From positions 1-64,000 of the forward strand of contig JALXDL010000010.1 in NCBI GenBank assembly GCA_026990385.1: DNA of 64,000 nt, read 5' to 3'. A model generated the notes under the pieces. That model was not told where the DNA came from. It saw only the letters and a list, made by a program, of their open reading frames with translations, and searched no databases. Of the stretch, positions 23,683-31,239 are shown piece after piece. This DNA is from DRKI01 sp011051875. GTDB taxonomy: Bacteria; Desulfobacterota; Desulfobulbia; Desulfobulbales; Desulfobulbaceae. Made by a program: the position numbers and the translations under genes. Within the stretch, counting starts at the first letter, position 1, and every line of letters starts with the position of its first letter.

Positions 23683-25746
23683 CTACGAACCTTCCTCTTC
23701 CGGGATCTCCACCTGCAGGGGGTTTTTGAGGCCGTATTTTTTGATTTTTCGTCGCAGAGTATCCTTGGAGATCTTCAGCTCGCGGCAGGTGGCCATCTTT
23801 TTCCATCGATTGCGCTCAAGCGCCAGCCAGATGGCCTGTTTTTCGATCTCCTCCAGGGCCATGGGCGAGGAGCCTGCCGCCAGGAACGGCATCTGCTGTT
23901 CCGCGGCAGGGGCCAGGGGCTCGGGTAAGTGCTCCGGCTCGATGAGACCTCCTCGGCACAGGATGAAGGCGTATTCGATGATGTTCTCCAGTTCGCGGAT
24001 ATTGCCGGGGAAATCGTGCCCCATCAGGATCTGCAGGGCCTGCTCCGAGATGCCGGAGATATCCTTGTCCTGCCTGGCACGGAATTTTTCGATGAAATGT
24101 TCGATGAGCAGGGGGATATCCTCTTTCCGTTCCCGCAGGGGAGGGAGCTGGATCCTGGCCACGTTGAGACGGTAATAGAGATCCTCGCGGAAACTCCCGG
24201 CCCGGACCAGGGCCTGCAGGTCCCGGTTGGTGGCGGTGATGATGCGGACATCGGTCCGCACCGGCTCATTGGATCCCAGCGGTTCGTACATCTTTTCCTG
24301 CAGTACCCGCAACAGCTTGACCTGGACACTGCCGGGAATATCGCCGATCTCGTCCAGGAAAAGGGTGCCGCCCTCGGCAGCGGCGAACCGCCCCTCCTTG
24401 TCCTTGCGGGCGTCGGTGAAGGCACCGGCCTTGTAGCCGAAGAGTTCCGACTCGAGCAGGGTTTCGGGCAGGGCGCCGCAGTTGACGATGACAAAGGGTT
24501 TGTCACTGCGGTCACTTGCATTGTAGATGGCCCGGGCAAACAGCTCCTTGCCGGTGCCGCTCTCACCCTGGATCAGGACGGTGGAAGGGCTCCTGGCTAT
24601 TTCAATGGTGATGTTTAACAGCCGTTGCATGACCGGTGACCTGGAAACGATCTCGTCCACGGTATGGCTGGCCGTCAACTGCTTGCGCAGGCTGTTTATG
24701 GCGGACAGGTCACGGAAGGTCTCCACGCCGCCGATGATGTTGCCGCAGTTGTCCACCAGCGGCGCGGCACTGATGGAAACCGGAACCGTTGAGCCCCGCC
24801 GGTTGCGGATGGTGATGGAGCGGTTGCAGGCGGGACAACCCGAGTAGAGGCTCTGGGCGATGGCGCATTCCCGGCCGCAGATACTGGACCGGAACACCTC
24901 GGAGCAGGATGTGCCAAGGGCTTCCCGCGCCGGCCAGCCGGTGATCTCCTCGGCCGCGCGGTTGAACGATGTTATCTTCCAGTTCCGGTCAACGGTAAAG
25001 ACGCCGTCGGCCACGGAGTCCAGGATCAGTCGGGCCTGGATGCGCGAGAGGGAATCCTGCAGGGTCACCACCCCGCCGAGAATTTCGCCCCCGGGACCAT
25101 GCAGGGGTGCTGCGGTGGCGGCGGCCGGCAGAACACTGCCGTCGCTGTGGTGGAGGAAGATGGCCCGGTCGTTGATCCTGGTGCCGGAGCGCACGGCCTC
25201 GGCAAGGGGATCGTCCTCGCTGTTGTCGGTCCCGGCAAAGATGGCGGACCAGGGCATACCGGGAAGCCGGTCCGCTTCCCTGCCGGTAAGTTTTGCCGCG
25301 GCAGCGTTGGCCGACGTGATGTGGAGATGGTCATCCACTGTCAGGACACCGTCGGTAATGCTGTCCAGGGCCAGCTGGTGGATATAGGTCGGGCTGGACG
25401 CCTCCTGCAGGCAGAGGACGGCCCCGGATGGAGAGCCGTCCGGACCGGGCACGGGAATGACGGAGGCAAGAACCGGTAGCTGTTTCTCACCAGGTCCACG
25501 GGGCAGAAGGATCAGCTGGTTGATGAAGGAGTGTCCTTTCTTCACCATGGCGCAGAGCGACATCAGGGGAGCATCCTGTCGTCCGCCGCAAAGAATGTCG
25601 CTTCCCTTGCGACCGACCAGGTCGGAGGCAGGCCGGCCGAGGAACCGTTCGGCCCGCCTGTCGGCTCCGGTTATCCGCCAGCGGTTGTCGAGCCGGAGAA
25701 CCGCGGCAGGAGGTGGGGAAGGGGCTGGGTGTCTGGCGTGTTTCAT
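23683..25746 (-). CDS. Sigma-54-dependent activator with three PAS domains
   Basis: 687 residues. PAS-like domains lie at about 15-115, 125-230 and 240-345. The third has a cysteine cluster (C281, C290, C294, C304, C307) that could bind metal or an Fe-S cluster. The AAA+ domain has Walker A GESGTGKE (394-401), the sigma-54 contact GAFTDA (441-446) and Walker B TLFLDEIGD. A Fis-type HTH is near the C-terminus (CRELKISKDTLRRKIKKYGL). With no receiver domain, it probably senses redox or a ligand directly. It is the only sigma-54 activator in the window, and so a candidate regulator of the promoters at 14.1, 28.8 and 41.7 kb. Confidence 0.93.
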   Translation of the reverse strand: MKHARHPAPSPPPAAVLRLDNRWRITGADRRAERFLGRPASDLVGRKGSDILCGGRQDAPLMSLCAMVKKGHSFINQLILLPRGPGEKQLPVLASVIPVPGPDGSPSGAVLCLQEASSPTYIHQLALDSITDGVLTVDDHLHITSANAAAAKLTGREADRLPGMPWSAIFAGTDNSEDDPLAEAVRSGTRINDRAIFLHHSDGSVLPAAATAAPLHGPGGEILGGVVTLQDSLSRIQARLILDSVADGVFTVDRNWKITSFNRAAEEITGWPAREALGTSCSEVFRSSICGRECAIAQSLYSGCPACNRSITIRNRRGSTVPVSISAAPLVDNCGNIIGGVETFRDLSAINSLRKQLTASHTVDEIVSRSPVMQRLLNITIEIARSPSTVLIQGESGTGKELFARAIYNASDRSDKPFVIVNCGALPETLLESELFGYKAGAFTDARKDKEGRFAAAEGGTLFLDEIGDIPGSVQVKLLRVLQEKMYEPLGSNEPVRTDVRIITATNRDLQALVRAGSFREDLYYRLNVARIQLPPLRERKEDIPLLIEHFIEKFRARQDKDISGISEQALQILMGHDFPGNIRELENIIEYAFILCRGGLIEPEHLPEPLAPAAEQQMPFLAAGSSPMALEEIEKQAIWLALERNRWKKMATCRELKISKDTLRRKIKKYGLKNPLQVEIPEEEGS

Positions 25747-26569
25747 GGGATTGATACTTTTCCGGAGAAGAGTGGCTGCAGATCGTCCGGGCCAGGGCCC
25801 GGGAACGGTGCGCGGACTGACCTGGCCGGCCGGACCGGTTTCCCCGGCGCCGGGTGTGGAAACGGGACACATGAACCCCCGCGATCCCGTGGCATGGGAC
25901 GAACTGCGGTCCGGTTGCCGAGCGCAACCGGATTTTTCCGTTCTGCATGGAATAACCGGGGACCGGGATATCTCATACCTGTGTGCATCACGTTTGGGCA
26001 ATGCATGGTCACCATTCACCGGCACCCTATCTTCGTCCGGTCAGGTCTTCTCGCATAGCCTCCATGGACCCGGCGGCCTGCCGGAACGAATGGAGAGCAC
26101 CGGCAACTGTTTCCAATGTGGAGGTAATGCCAGCGTGACCCCGGTGAACGGTTGCAGCGCATACAAGCGGCTGCCGCGGCACCTCGACCGCAGGGTCTCC
26201 TTGCTGGCGCAGCGGGCCGGGGATGGGCACTGCCGCATGGGATTGGCCCGGTTGCCGCGGCCGCGGCGGCGGAAACCGTACCCGTCGCCGTAGAGGAATG
26301 ATTTCACCAGACTCTTTTCTACCATGTTCGTCGTCAATGGAAAACGGAAGTTTGCAAATAGCAGTAAATTTGTATATTCCATGTGATAATATTGATGAGA
26401 TGGCTTGCATTTCCATCTGTTTTACGGTAAGGTCGCCGAAAAACATATTGGGCAATATCTGTCCGCTCTCTTGAATGAGCCGTCATTCATGGTGGCGGGC
26501 CGGGTTGACCCTGGTGGTGGTAGACAGGTTAACAGCCTTGATTACTTATATTTTTTAGGGAGTGGCGTA
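25747..26569. other. Divergent intergenic region carrying MITE-like copy 2
   Basis: 823 bp between the sigma-54 activator and the Fe-S protein gene. It contains the element at 26011-26152. An AT-rich tract at 26330-26400 includes GATAAT and is a likely promoter area for the Fe-S/cytochrome genes. No supported gene. Confidence 0.5.
26011..26152. repeat. MITE-like element, copy 2 (142 bp)
   Basis: Terminal inverted repeats ACCATTCACCGG (26011-26022) and CCGGTGAACGGT (26141-26152) match at 11 of 12. It has an internal inverted repeat of about 35 bp, as in copy 1. It aligns end to end with 20048-20191 at similar length. Confidence 0.7.
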
Positions 26570-27325
26570 ATGGACATCAAAGAACTTGAAAAGCTTCAGA
26601 ACGAGGGGACAGACAGCGTATCCTCCAGGGAGCGGCGAACCTTCCTCAGGGCCGGTCTGGCGATCACGGGTCTGTTCCTGGGTGGAACGGTCATGTCGCT
26701 GACATCCGTGAAAAAGGCTGGCGCTGCGCTGGGCGGAATGGCTCCGGCAACCCAGTATCCCTACAAGCCGCATTACTCCATGGTGATCCGGCAGAATCGC
26801 TGCGTTGACTGCGAGCGGTGCAAGGAGGCCTGCGTCAAGACCAACCATGTGCCTTCCTACGGCTACCGGACCACGATCCTCGAGCGCTACAAGATCATCG
26901 GCCCGGCCGAGACCGAGCGCATCTTCATGCCGGTGCTCTGCAACCATTGCAACCGTCCGCCGTGTGTGCGGGTCTGCCCGACCAAGGCCACCTACAAGGA
27001 CAAGAAGACCGGCATCGTCATGATGGAGTACAAGAAGTGCATCGGCTGCAAGACCTGTATGGCGGCATGCCCGTACAATGCCCGCTACTTCAACGAGGAG
27101 ATCCGGGCCATCGACAAGTGCAACTTCTGTTATGACACCAGGTTGACCAAGGGCAAGAAGGACACGGCCTGCGTGGAGGCCTGCCCGGCCCATGTACGGG
27201 TCTTCGGTGATATAAGCGATCCGGACAGTGAGGTATACAAGCTGGTCCATCAGCCGGACAAGGTCGTATGGGTTCTGCGTCCTGAAACCGGCGCGCTGCC
27301 GAATGTGTACTATATGAATGACTAA
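26570..27325 (+). CDS. Tat-exported 4x[4Fe-4S] ferredoxin subunit (HybA/NrfC/DsrO type)
   Basis: 251 residues. RERRTFLRAGLAITG is a twin-arginine signal (RRTFLRA). Four cysteine groups follow: CVDCERCKEAC, CNHCNRPPCVRVCP, CIGCKTCMAACP and CNFC...CVEACP, enough for four [4Fe-4S] clusters. The protein would sit on the periplasmic face, passing electrons between a membrane quinone subunit and a cytochrome. It is followed after 22 bp by a six-haem cytochrome, and an NrfD-type subunit lies 1.9 kb further on. ATG 26570 has GGGAG upstream; the open extension before it is not protein-like. Confidence 0.93.
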   Translation: MDIKELEKLQNEGTDSVSSRERRTFLRAGLAITGLFLGGTVMSLTSVKKAGAALGGMAPATQYPYKPHYSMVIRQNRCVDCERCKEACVKTNHVPSYGYRTTILERYKIIGPAETERIFMPVLCNHCNRPPCVRVCPTKATYKDKKTGIVMMEYKKCIGCKTCMAACPYNARYFNEEIRAIDKCNFCYDTRLTKGKKDTACVEACPAHVRVFGDISDPDSEVYKLVHQPDKVVWVLRPETGALPNVYYMND

Positions 27326-27347
27326 TGCCTGGGAGAGGATAAAACCG

Positions 27348-28043
27348 ATGAAGTTGAAAAATACAACAATCTGTATGCTCGGGGCGGCCGCACTCGCCGG
27401 TCTGCTCTTCACTGTCGGCAGCCTGGCCGGTTCCCTGGAACCTGGCCCGGAGACCGATGACGGCTACCATGAACCGCTGGTGTTCACCCACGGCCCGGCC
27501 GGGGTGATGTTCAGTCACAAGGCCCATGTCGAGGACGCGGGCCTGGACTGCGATTCCTGTCATCCCGATATCTTCGAGCAGGAGAACGGCGCTGCCGAGG
27601 CCAATGGCGATGTCTCCATGGCGACCCTGGCCGAAGGCAAGTACTGCGGCGCCTGCCACGATGGCGACACCGCCTTTTCCACCAAGGATCCGGAATCCTG
27701 CGTGACCTGCCACGGCAGTTCCATGAAGAAGCCCAAGACCATAGTCTTCACCGAACCGGTCAAGGCTGTTGTCTTTGACCACAAGATGCATGCCGAGGAT
27801 ATGGGGCTGGAGTGCTCAAGCTGTCATCCGAAGCTGTTTCGGATGAAGCTTGGAGATGCCGAGTCCCAGCCGGACAAGTTCGTCATGGAGGCCCTGTATC
27901 AGGGCCAGTACTGCGGCGCCTGCCATAATGGCGACGATGCCTTTGCTTCGGACACCAAGTGTACCACCTGTCATATCGGTGTCCTGGGCTATGACCGGCT
28001 TTTCAGCAGCGAATCCGGCAAGAAGGAACACGGCGAGCACTGA
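27348..28043 (+). CDS. Periplasmic hexahaem cytochrome c (two triheme c7-type repeats)
   Basis: 231 residues with a signal peptide (CMLGAAALAGLLFTVGSLAG). There are six CxxCH sites: CDSCH, CGACH, CVTCH, CSSCH, CGACH and CTTCH. The two halves repeat the order FSHKAHVEDAGLDCDSCHP...YCGACH / FDHKMHAEDMGLECSSCHP...YCGACH, so it arose by duplication of a triheme cytochrome_c7 unit. It probably exchanges electrons with the upstream ferredoxin subunit. Confidence 0.93.
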   Translation: MKLKNTTICMLGAAALAGLLFTVGSLAGSLEPGPETDDGYHEPLVFTHGPAGVMFSHKAHVEDAGLDCDSCHPDIFEQENGAAEANGDVSMATLAEGKYCGACHDGDTAFSTKDPESCVTCHGSSMKKPKTIVFTEPVKAVVFDHKMHAEDMGLECSSCHPKLFRMKLGDAESQPDKFVMEALYQGQYCGACHNGDDAFASDTKCTTCHIGVLGYDRLFSSESGKKEHGEH

Positions 28044-28067
28044 TTCTTCCCTGTCCAGTGTCTTGAC

Positions 28068-28104
28068 GGGCCGGGACGCAGGCAATGCGTCCCGGCCCCT
28101 TTTT
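28068..28104 (+). terminator. Rho-independent terminator after the hexahaem cytochrome gene
   Basis: A perfect 12-bp stem GGGCCGGGACGC with its complement (28068-28079, 28087-28098) is followed by a T run (28100-28104). It ends the Fe-S/cytochrome transcript and separates it from the downstream sigma-54 unit. Confidence 0.88.
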
Positions 28105-28389
28105 CCAGGGGCGCACCTGCCTCCTGCCGTTGTCAACATACCTGCATTGCCCTCCTGTCAGCTTATCTCCCCTGTCCTGTCCTGTTTGTAGTCATACCGC
28201 CGGTGGCGGTTTTCCCGGCTCCCCTGCCGATCATTCCCCTCTGATCAACACGTTTGTCGTTTTCTGCGCATGCCCCGGTATCCCCTGCTCACCGAGGTGC
28301 AAGGCTTCGGTCCGGCCGGGAAAGACTGTTCCGGGCCGGCGCACCCCCTGCCGTCTGCTACAGGATCGTTTTACGCCCTGGGTGGCGAT

Positions 28390-28709
28390 GGGGCGAAATA
28401 TGCGACACTGTTGTTGTTGCATTATGGCGCAAAATGCGCCTATATGGTCAATTCTGCCTCATAACTACTTGTTTTAACATAGCTTTTTTTCTGTCTCTCC
28501 GGGGGTCGGCTGGGTTGAAAAAAGTCCTTTCCGGGCAACGCTTCTGTGGTGCTGGACATTGGGCGCCCCTGTCCCGATCGATAAAAAAGGTGTTACAACA
28601 ATAGGTTATTGTGAATTTCCCGTCTCGGAAAGGGCAGGGGTCGCCCTGTTTTGTTTCTTTGGCGCAAAATGCGCTATTGCGGCAGGGGTCTGTGGGCGCA
28701 AAATGAGCC
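28390..28709 (+). promoter_or_regulatory. Four palindromic activator-site candidates
   Basis: GGGGCGAAATATGCGAC (28390-28406), TGGCGCAAAATGCGCC (28425-28440), GGCGCAAAATGCGCT (28661-28675) and GGGCGCAAAATGAGCC (28694-28709) share the dyad GGCGCAAAATGCGCC. All lie upstream of the sigma-54 promoter at 28844, as expected of enhancer sites for an activator. The first copy is the weakest. Confidence 0.65.
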
Positions 28710-28843
28710 TTCGGGGGAAGGTTATTTGACAATTATCAGTGCCTCGGCATGTTGGAACCGATCTTTTTCAGGTTAATTTTTCGTCGGAATGTCAAGGGGT
28801 AGGGTGGATGTTGCAGGGATATTTGTCCATGTATTCGGCGCGT

Positions 28844-28858
28844 TGGCACATTGCTTGC
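28844..28858 (+). promoter_or_regulatory. Sigma-54 promoter of the small-membrane-protein/NrfD unit
   Basis: TTGGCACATTGCTTGC gives GG (28845-28846), N10, GC (28857-28858), close to TGGCACG-N4-TTGC. It is 60 bp before the first start codon. Confidence 0.85.
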
Positions 28859-28917
28859 GAAAGAAAGGGCAAAACGAGACAACATCACCCGGCTACAAGA
28901 CGAGAACGGAGGACACC

Positions 28918-29151
28918 ATGACCAATACACACCACATGCTGACAGGCACGATCAAGGGCGCAGGCGGTCACTCTCTGCTGAAAAGGGCCCTGGCCCGCGT
29001 GTCCGCACTGAGCGAGTATTTCTGGTTCTGCCTCTCGTTTCTGCTCTTTATCATAATGGGGCCTTTTTCCGCAATAGCTGTGGTTATCGGTCTCTGCTCC
29101 CTGGCAAGTGAAGAGAACAGGAACAGGATGATTGAACCTGAAGGTATTTAA
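28918..29151 (+). CDS. 77-residue single-pass membrane protein
   Basis: 77 residues: a polar N-terminus, then a hydrophobic segment from about residue 33 to 63, then an acidic tail. A GGAGG-type site precedes ATG 28918. It is the first gene of the sigma-54 unit, 55 bp before the NrfD-type gene. Not recognised; probably a small accessory subunit of that membrane complex. Confidence 0.75.
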   Translation: MTNTHHMLTGTIKGAGGHSLLKRALARVSALSEYFWFCLSFLLFIIMGPFSAIAVVIGLCSLASEENRNRMIEPEGI

Positions 29152-29206
29152 CAGTTGAGGAAGATAGAGGGATTCTTCAGAACAACCAAGTAAGGAGGAA
29201 GGAAAA

Positions 29207-30388
29207 ATGACAAACGGATTTTCACTGGCAACCACGGCTGAACCGGAAGCGGCGACTTCCGGTACCAATGTCCTGGCAGGTCTGTTCGGGCTGCTGCTCA
29301 TCGCAGGAATCGGCGCCGGCGTCTACGCATTCTTCGCCGGTCATGAACATGCCTACAACAATACCCGCGAGGTTCCATGGGGCCTCCTGATCTCGACCTA
29401 CGCGTTTTTTGCCATCACCTCCACCGGTCTCTGCCTCCTGGCGGCCATCAGCCATGTCTTTGGTGGCAACAAAATCGCGCCCCTGGCCAACCGGATGGTC
29501 TGGCTTTCCCTGGTGACCATCATCAGCGCGTTTACGGTCATCGGCATGGAGATCGAGAATCCCTGGCGGATGGCGATCTACAATGTCATCTCACCCAACC
29601 CCACATCCAACATCTGGTGGATGGGTACCCTCTACGGCATGGCGGTGGGTTTCATGATCCTTGAATTCTGGCTGATCCTGACCAGGCAGTTCAAGCTGGC
29701 GGTGAGCCTCGGTATCCTCGGCGCCCTGGCCGAAGTGGCCGCCAACTCCTGTCTCGGCGGTGTCTTTGCCACGCTGCCCAGCCATCCTTTCTGGTACGGC
29801 GGCCAGCTGCCGGTCTACTTCCTGGCATGCGCCTTCCTGTCCGGCTCCGCTGCTGCGGTACTGTTCACCCACTATGCCTACATTATCCGTCACAAGAAGA
29901 TGAGTGAGACCGTGTTCAACGGTGTCCAGGCCGCAGGTAAGGTCATGCTGCTCATGCTGATCCTGGTTTCTGTCGCCACCTTCTGGAAGATGGTTTCCTT
30001 CTACGTCGGCGGAACCAGCCTGGGCCGGGCAGCTGCAGATGCCCTGGTCTCCGGACCCCTGTCCACCAACTTCTGGATCTTTGAGGTCGCAATCGGCCTG
30101 GTCGGCCCGATCCTGCTGCTGGCCCTGACCCGGATGCAGAGTCTGCCCGCCATGTCGGCAGCCGCCCTCATGGCCCTGGTCGGAATGTTCGTCTCCAGGA
30201 TGGACATGGTGATCGCCGGCCAGATCGTACCCCCGTACTCGGATGTGGTCAACGTTCCCACCTACCTGAACTACACTCCCTCGGGGGCCGAGTGGATGGT
30301 GGCCATGGCAGGTGTTGGCCTGACCGGCGTGGCCTTCCTCCTGGGTGAGCGGTTCTTCGGCAAGCTTTTCGAGGAGCACGCCCACTGA
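29207..30388 (+). CDS. NrfD/PsrC-family integral membrane quinone-interacting subunit
   Basis: 393 residues with nine to ten membrane helices. GLLISTYAFFAITSTGLCLLAA resembles the NrfD core, and WWMGTLYGMAVGF and GLVGPILLLAL fit the family. NrfD-type subunits oxidise or reduce quinone and pass electrons to a periplasmic ferredoxin subunit, here presumably the Tat Fe-S protein at 26570. The cytochrome would be the third partner. AAGGAGG lies before ATG 29207. Confidence 0.92.
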   Translation: MTNGFSLATTAEPEAATSGTNVLAGLFGLLLIAGIGAGVYAFFAGHEHAYNNTREVPWGLLISTYAFFAITSTGLCLLAAISHVFGGNKIAPLANRMVWLSLVTIISAFTVIGMEIENPWRMAIYNVISPNPTSNIWWMGTLYGMAVGFMILEFWLILTRQFKLAVSLGILGALAEVAANSCLGGVFATLPSHPFWYGGQLPVYFLACAFLSGSAAAVLFTHYAYIIRHKKMSETVFNGVQAAGKVMLLMLILVSVATFWKMVSFYVGGTSLGRAAADALVSGPLSTNFWIFEVAIGLVGPILLLALTRMQSLPAMSAAALMALVGMFVSRMDMVIAGQIVPPYSDVVNVPTYLNYTPSGAEWMVAMAGVGLTGVAFLLGERFFGKLFEEHAH

Positions 30389-30417
30389 CAGAGGGAACAC
30401 GGGTGAAAATCCTGCCT

Positions 30418-30445
30418 GGCCGGGACCGGAACGACGGTCCCGGCC
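30418..30445 (+). terminator. Stem-loop after the NrfD-type gene (no U-tract)
   Basis: GGCCGGGACC and GGTCCCGGCC form a perfect 10-bp stem with an eight-base loop, 30 bp past the stop. The lack of a T run makes it a processing or Rho-associated hairpin as much as a terminator. Confidence 0.45.
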
Positions 30446-30588
30446 GGCTCCCGTGACAGCCCGCACGGCTGGACCGGCAGGAGGAGCGGTGGACGGACTA
30501 CGAGGTTCAGGCCACGGCCGGAACCAACAACAAAGTACCTGGTGCTTCGAGATAACCTCCGGGTATGTACGGAAAAGTGAGGATCGAG

Positions 30589-30957
30589 ATGGTTGACGAA
30601 AAGAAAGCAATCTTCACCATAGGCGTTGCGGCTCAGATGCTTGGTGTGCACCCCAGAACCCTTCGCATTTACGAACAGGAAGGACTGGTCAAGCCGATGC
30701 GGAAAGGAAAGTGGCGGTACTACACAATGAACGACATCAAGTGGATCGAGTGTCTGCGCGAGATGATCCACGAGCACGGCATCTCGATCGCGGCAGTGAA
30801 AAAGTTGCTCCAGTACACTCCCTGCTGGAATATCACGGACTGTCCCTTTGAGAAACGCAAGGAATGCACGGCATTCATGGCCAACGGGCTGGTGCCGCGC
30901 CGGATCGACAAGGAGCGGCGCCGCAAGGTGGAGCATGTCGATTGGAACGTCGCCTGA
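30589..30957 (+). CDS. MerR-family HTH regulator with C-terminal cysteine motif
   Basis: 122 residues. FTIGVAAQMLGVHPRTLRIYEQEGLVKP is the MerR/HspR winged helix. The C-terminal part has CWNITDCPFEKRKEC, three cysteines that may bind metal or an Fe-S cluster. It may regulate the adjacent respiratory genes. ATG 30589 with GTGAGG upstream is preferred over ATG 30565. Confidence 0.88.
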   Translation: MVDEKKAIFTIGVAAQMLGVHPRTLRIYEQEGLVKPMRKGKWRYYTMNDIKWIECLREMIHEHGISIAAVKKLLQYTPCWNITDCPFEKRKECTAFMANGLVPRRIDKERRRKVEHVDWNVA

Positions 30958-30992
30958 TCCACGAACGTTCAACCATCCTCCGATGAGCCGCA

Positions 30993-31024
30993 GGACACGG
31001 GAACAATCCCGTGTCCTTTTTTTT
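30993..31024 (+). terminator. Rho-independent terminator after the MerR-type gene
   Basis: GGACACGGGA/TCCCGTGTCC stem (10 bp) with a four-base loop, then eight T. Confidence 0.93.
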
Positions 31025-31239
31025 GCCCTGTCCATCCCGTCCCTCTCCGCCCGCCCGGTTTCAACCGTCCTCCCGCCTGCCGCGGAACCGCCGGGCCCGC
31101 TTGAACCTTGAATCGTTTGGTGTTCTGGAGTATAAGAATTTCTTGTCCGACGAACTTGCCGTAATTGTGCGCCTTGTCGAATCCGGATGCTTCGATCCGG
31201 AGGGCCGTTCCATACCCTGTACGCTGTGCCGGAGCAATC

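Larger units (their letters stand above)
28105..28917 (+). other. Long regulatory intergenic region
   Basis: About 810 bp without a gene. It holds four GGCGCAAAATGCGCC-like palindromes (28390-28709) and a sigma-54 promoter (28844-28858), each listed separately. The AT content is higher than in the flanking genes. Confidence 0.6.
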
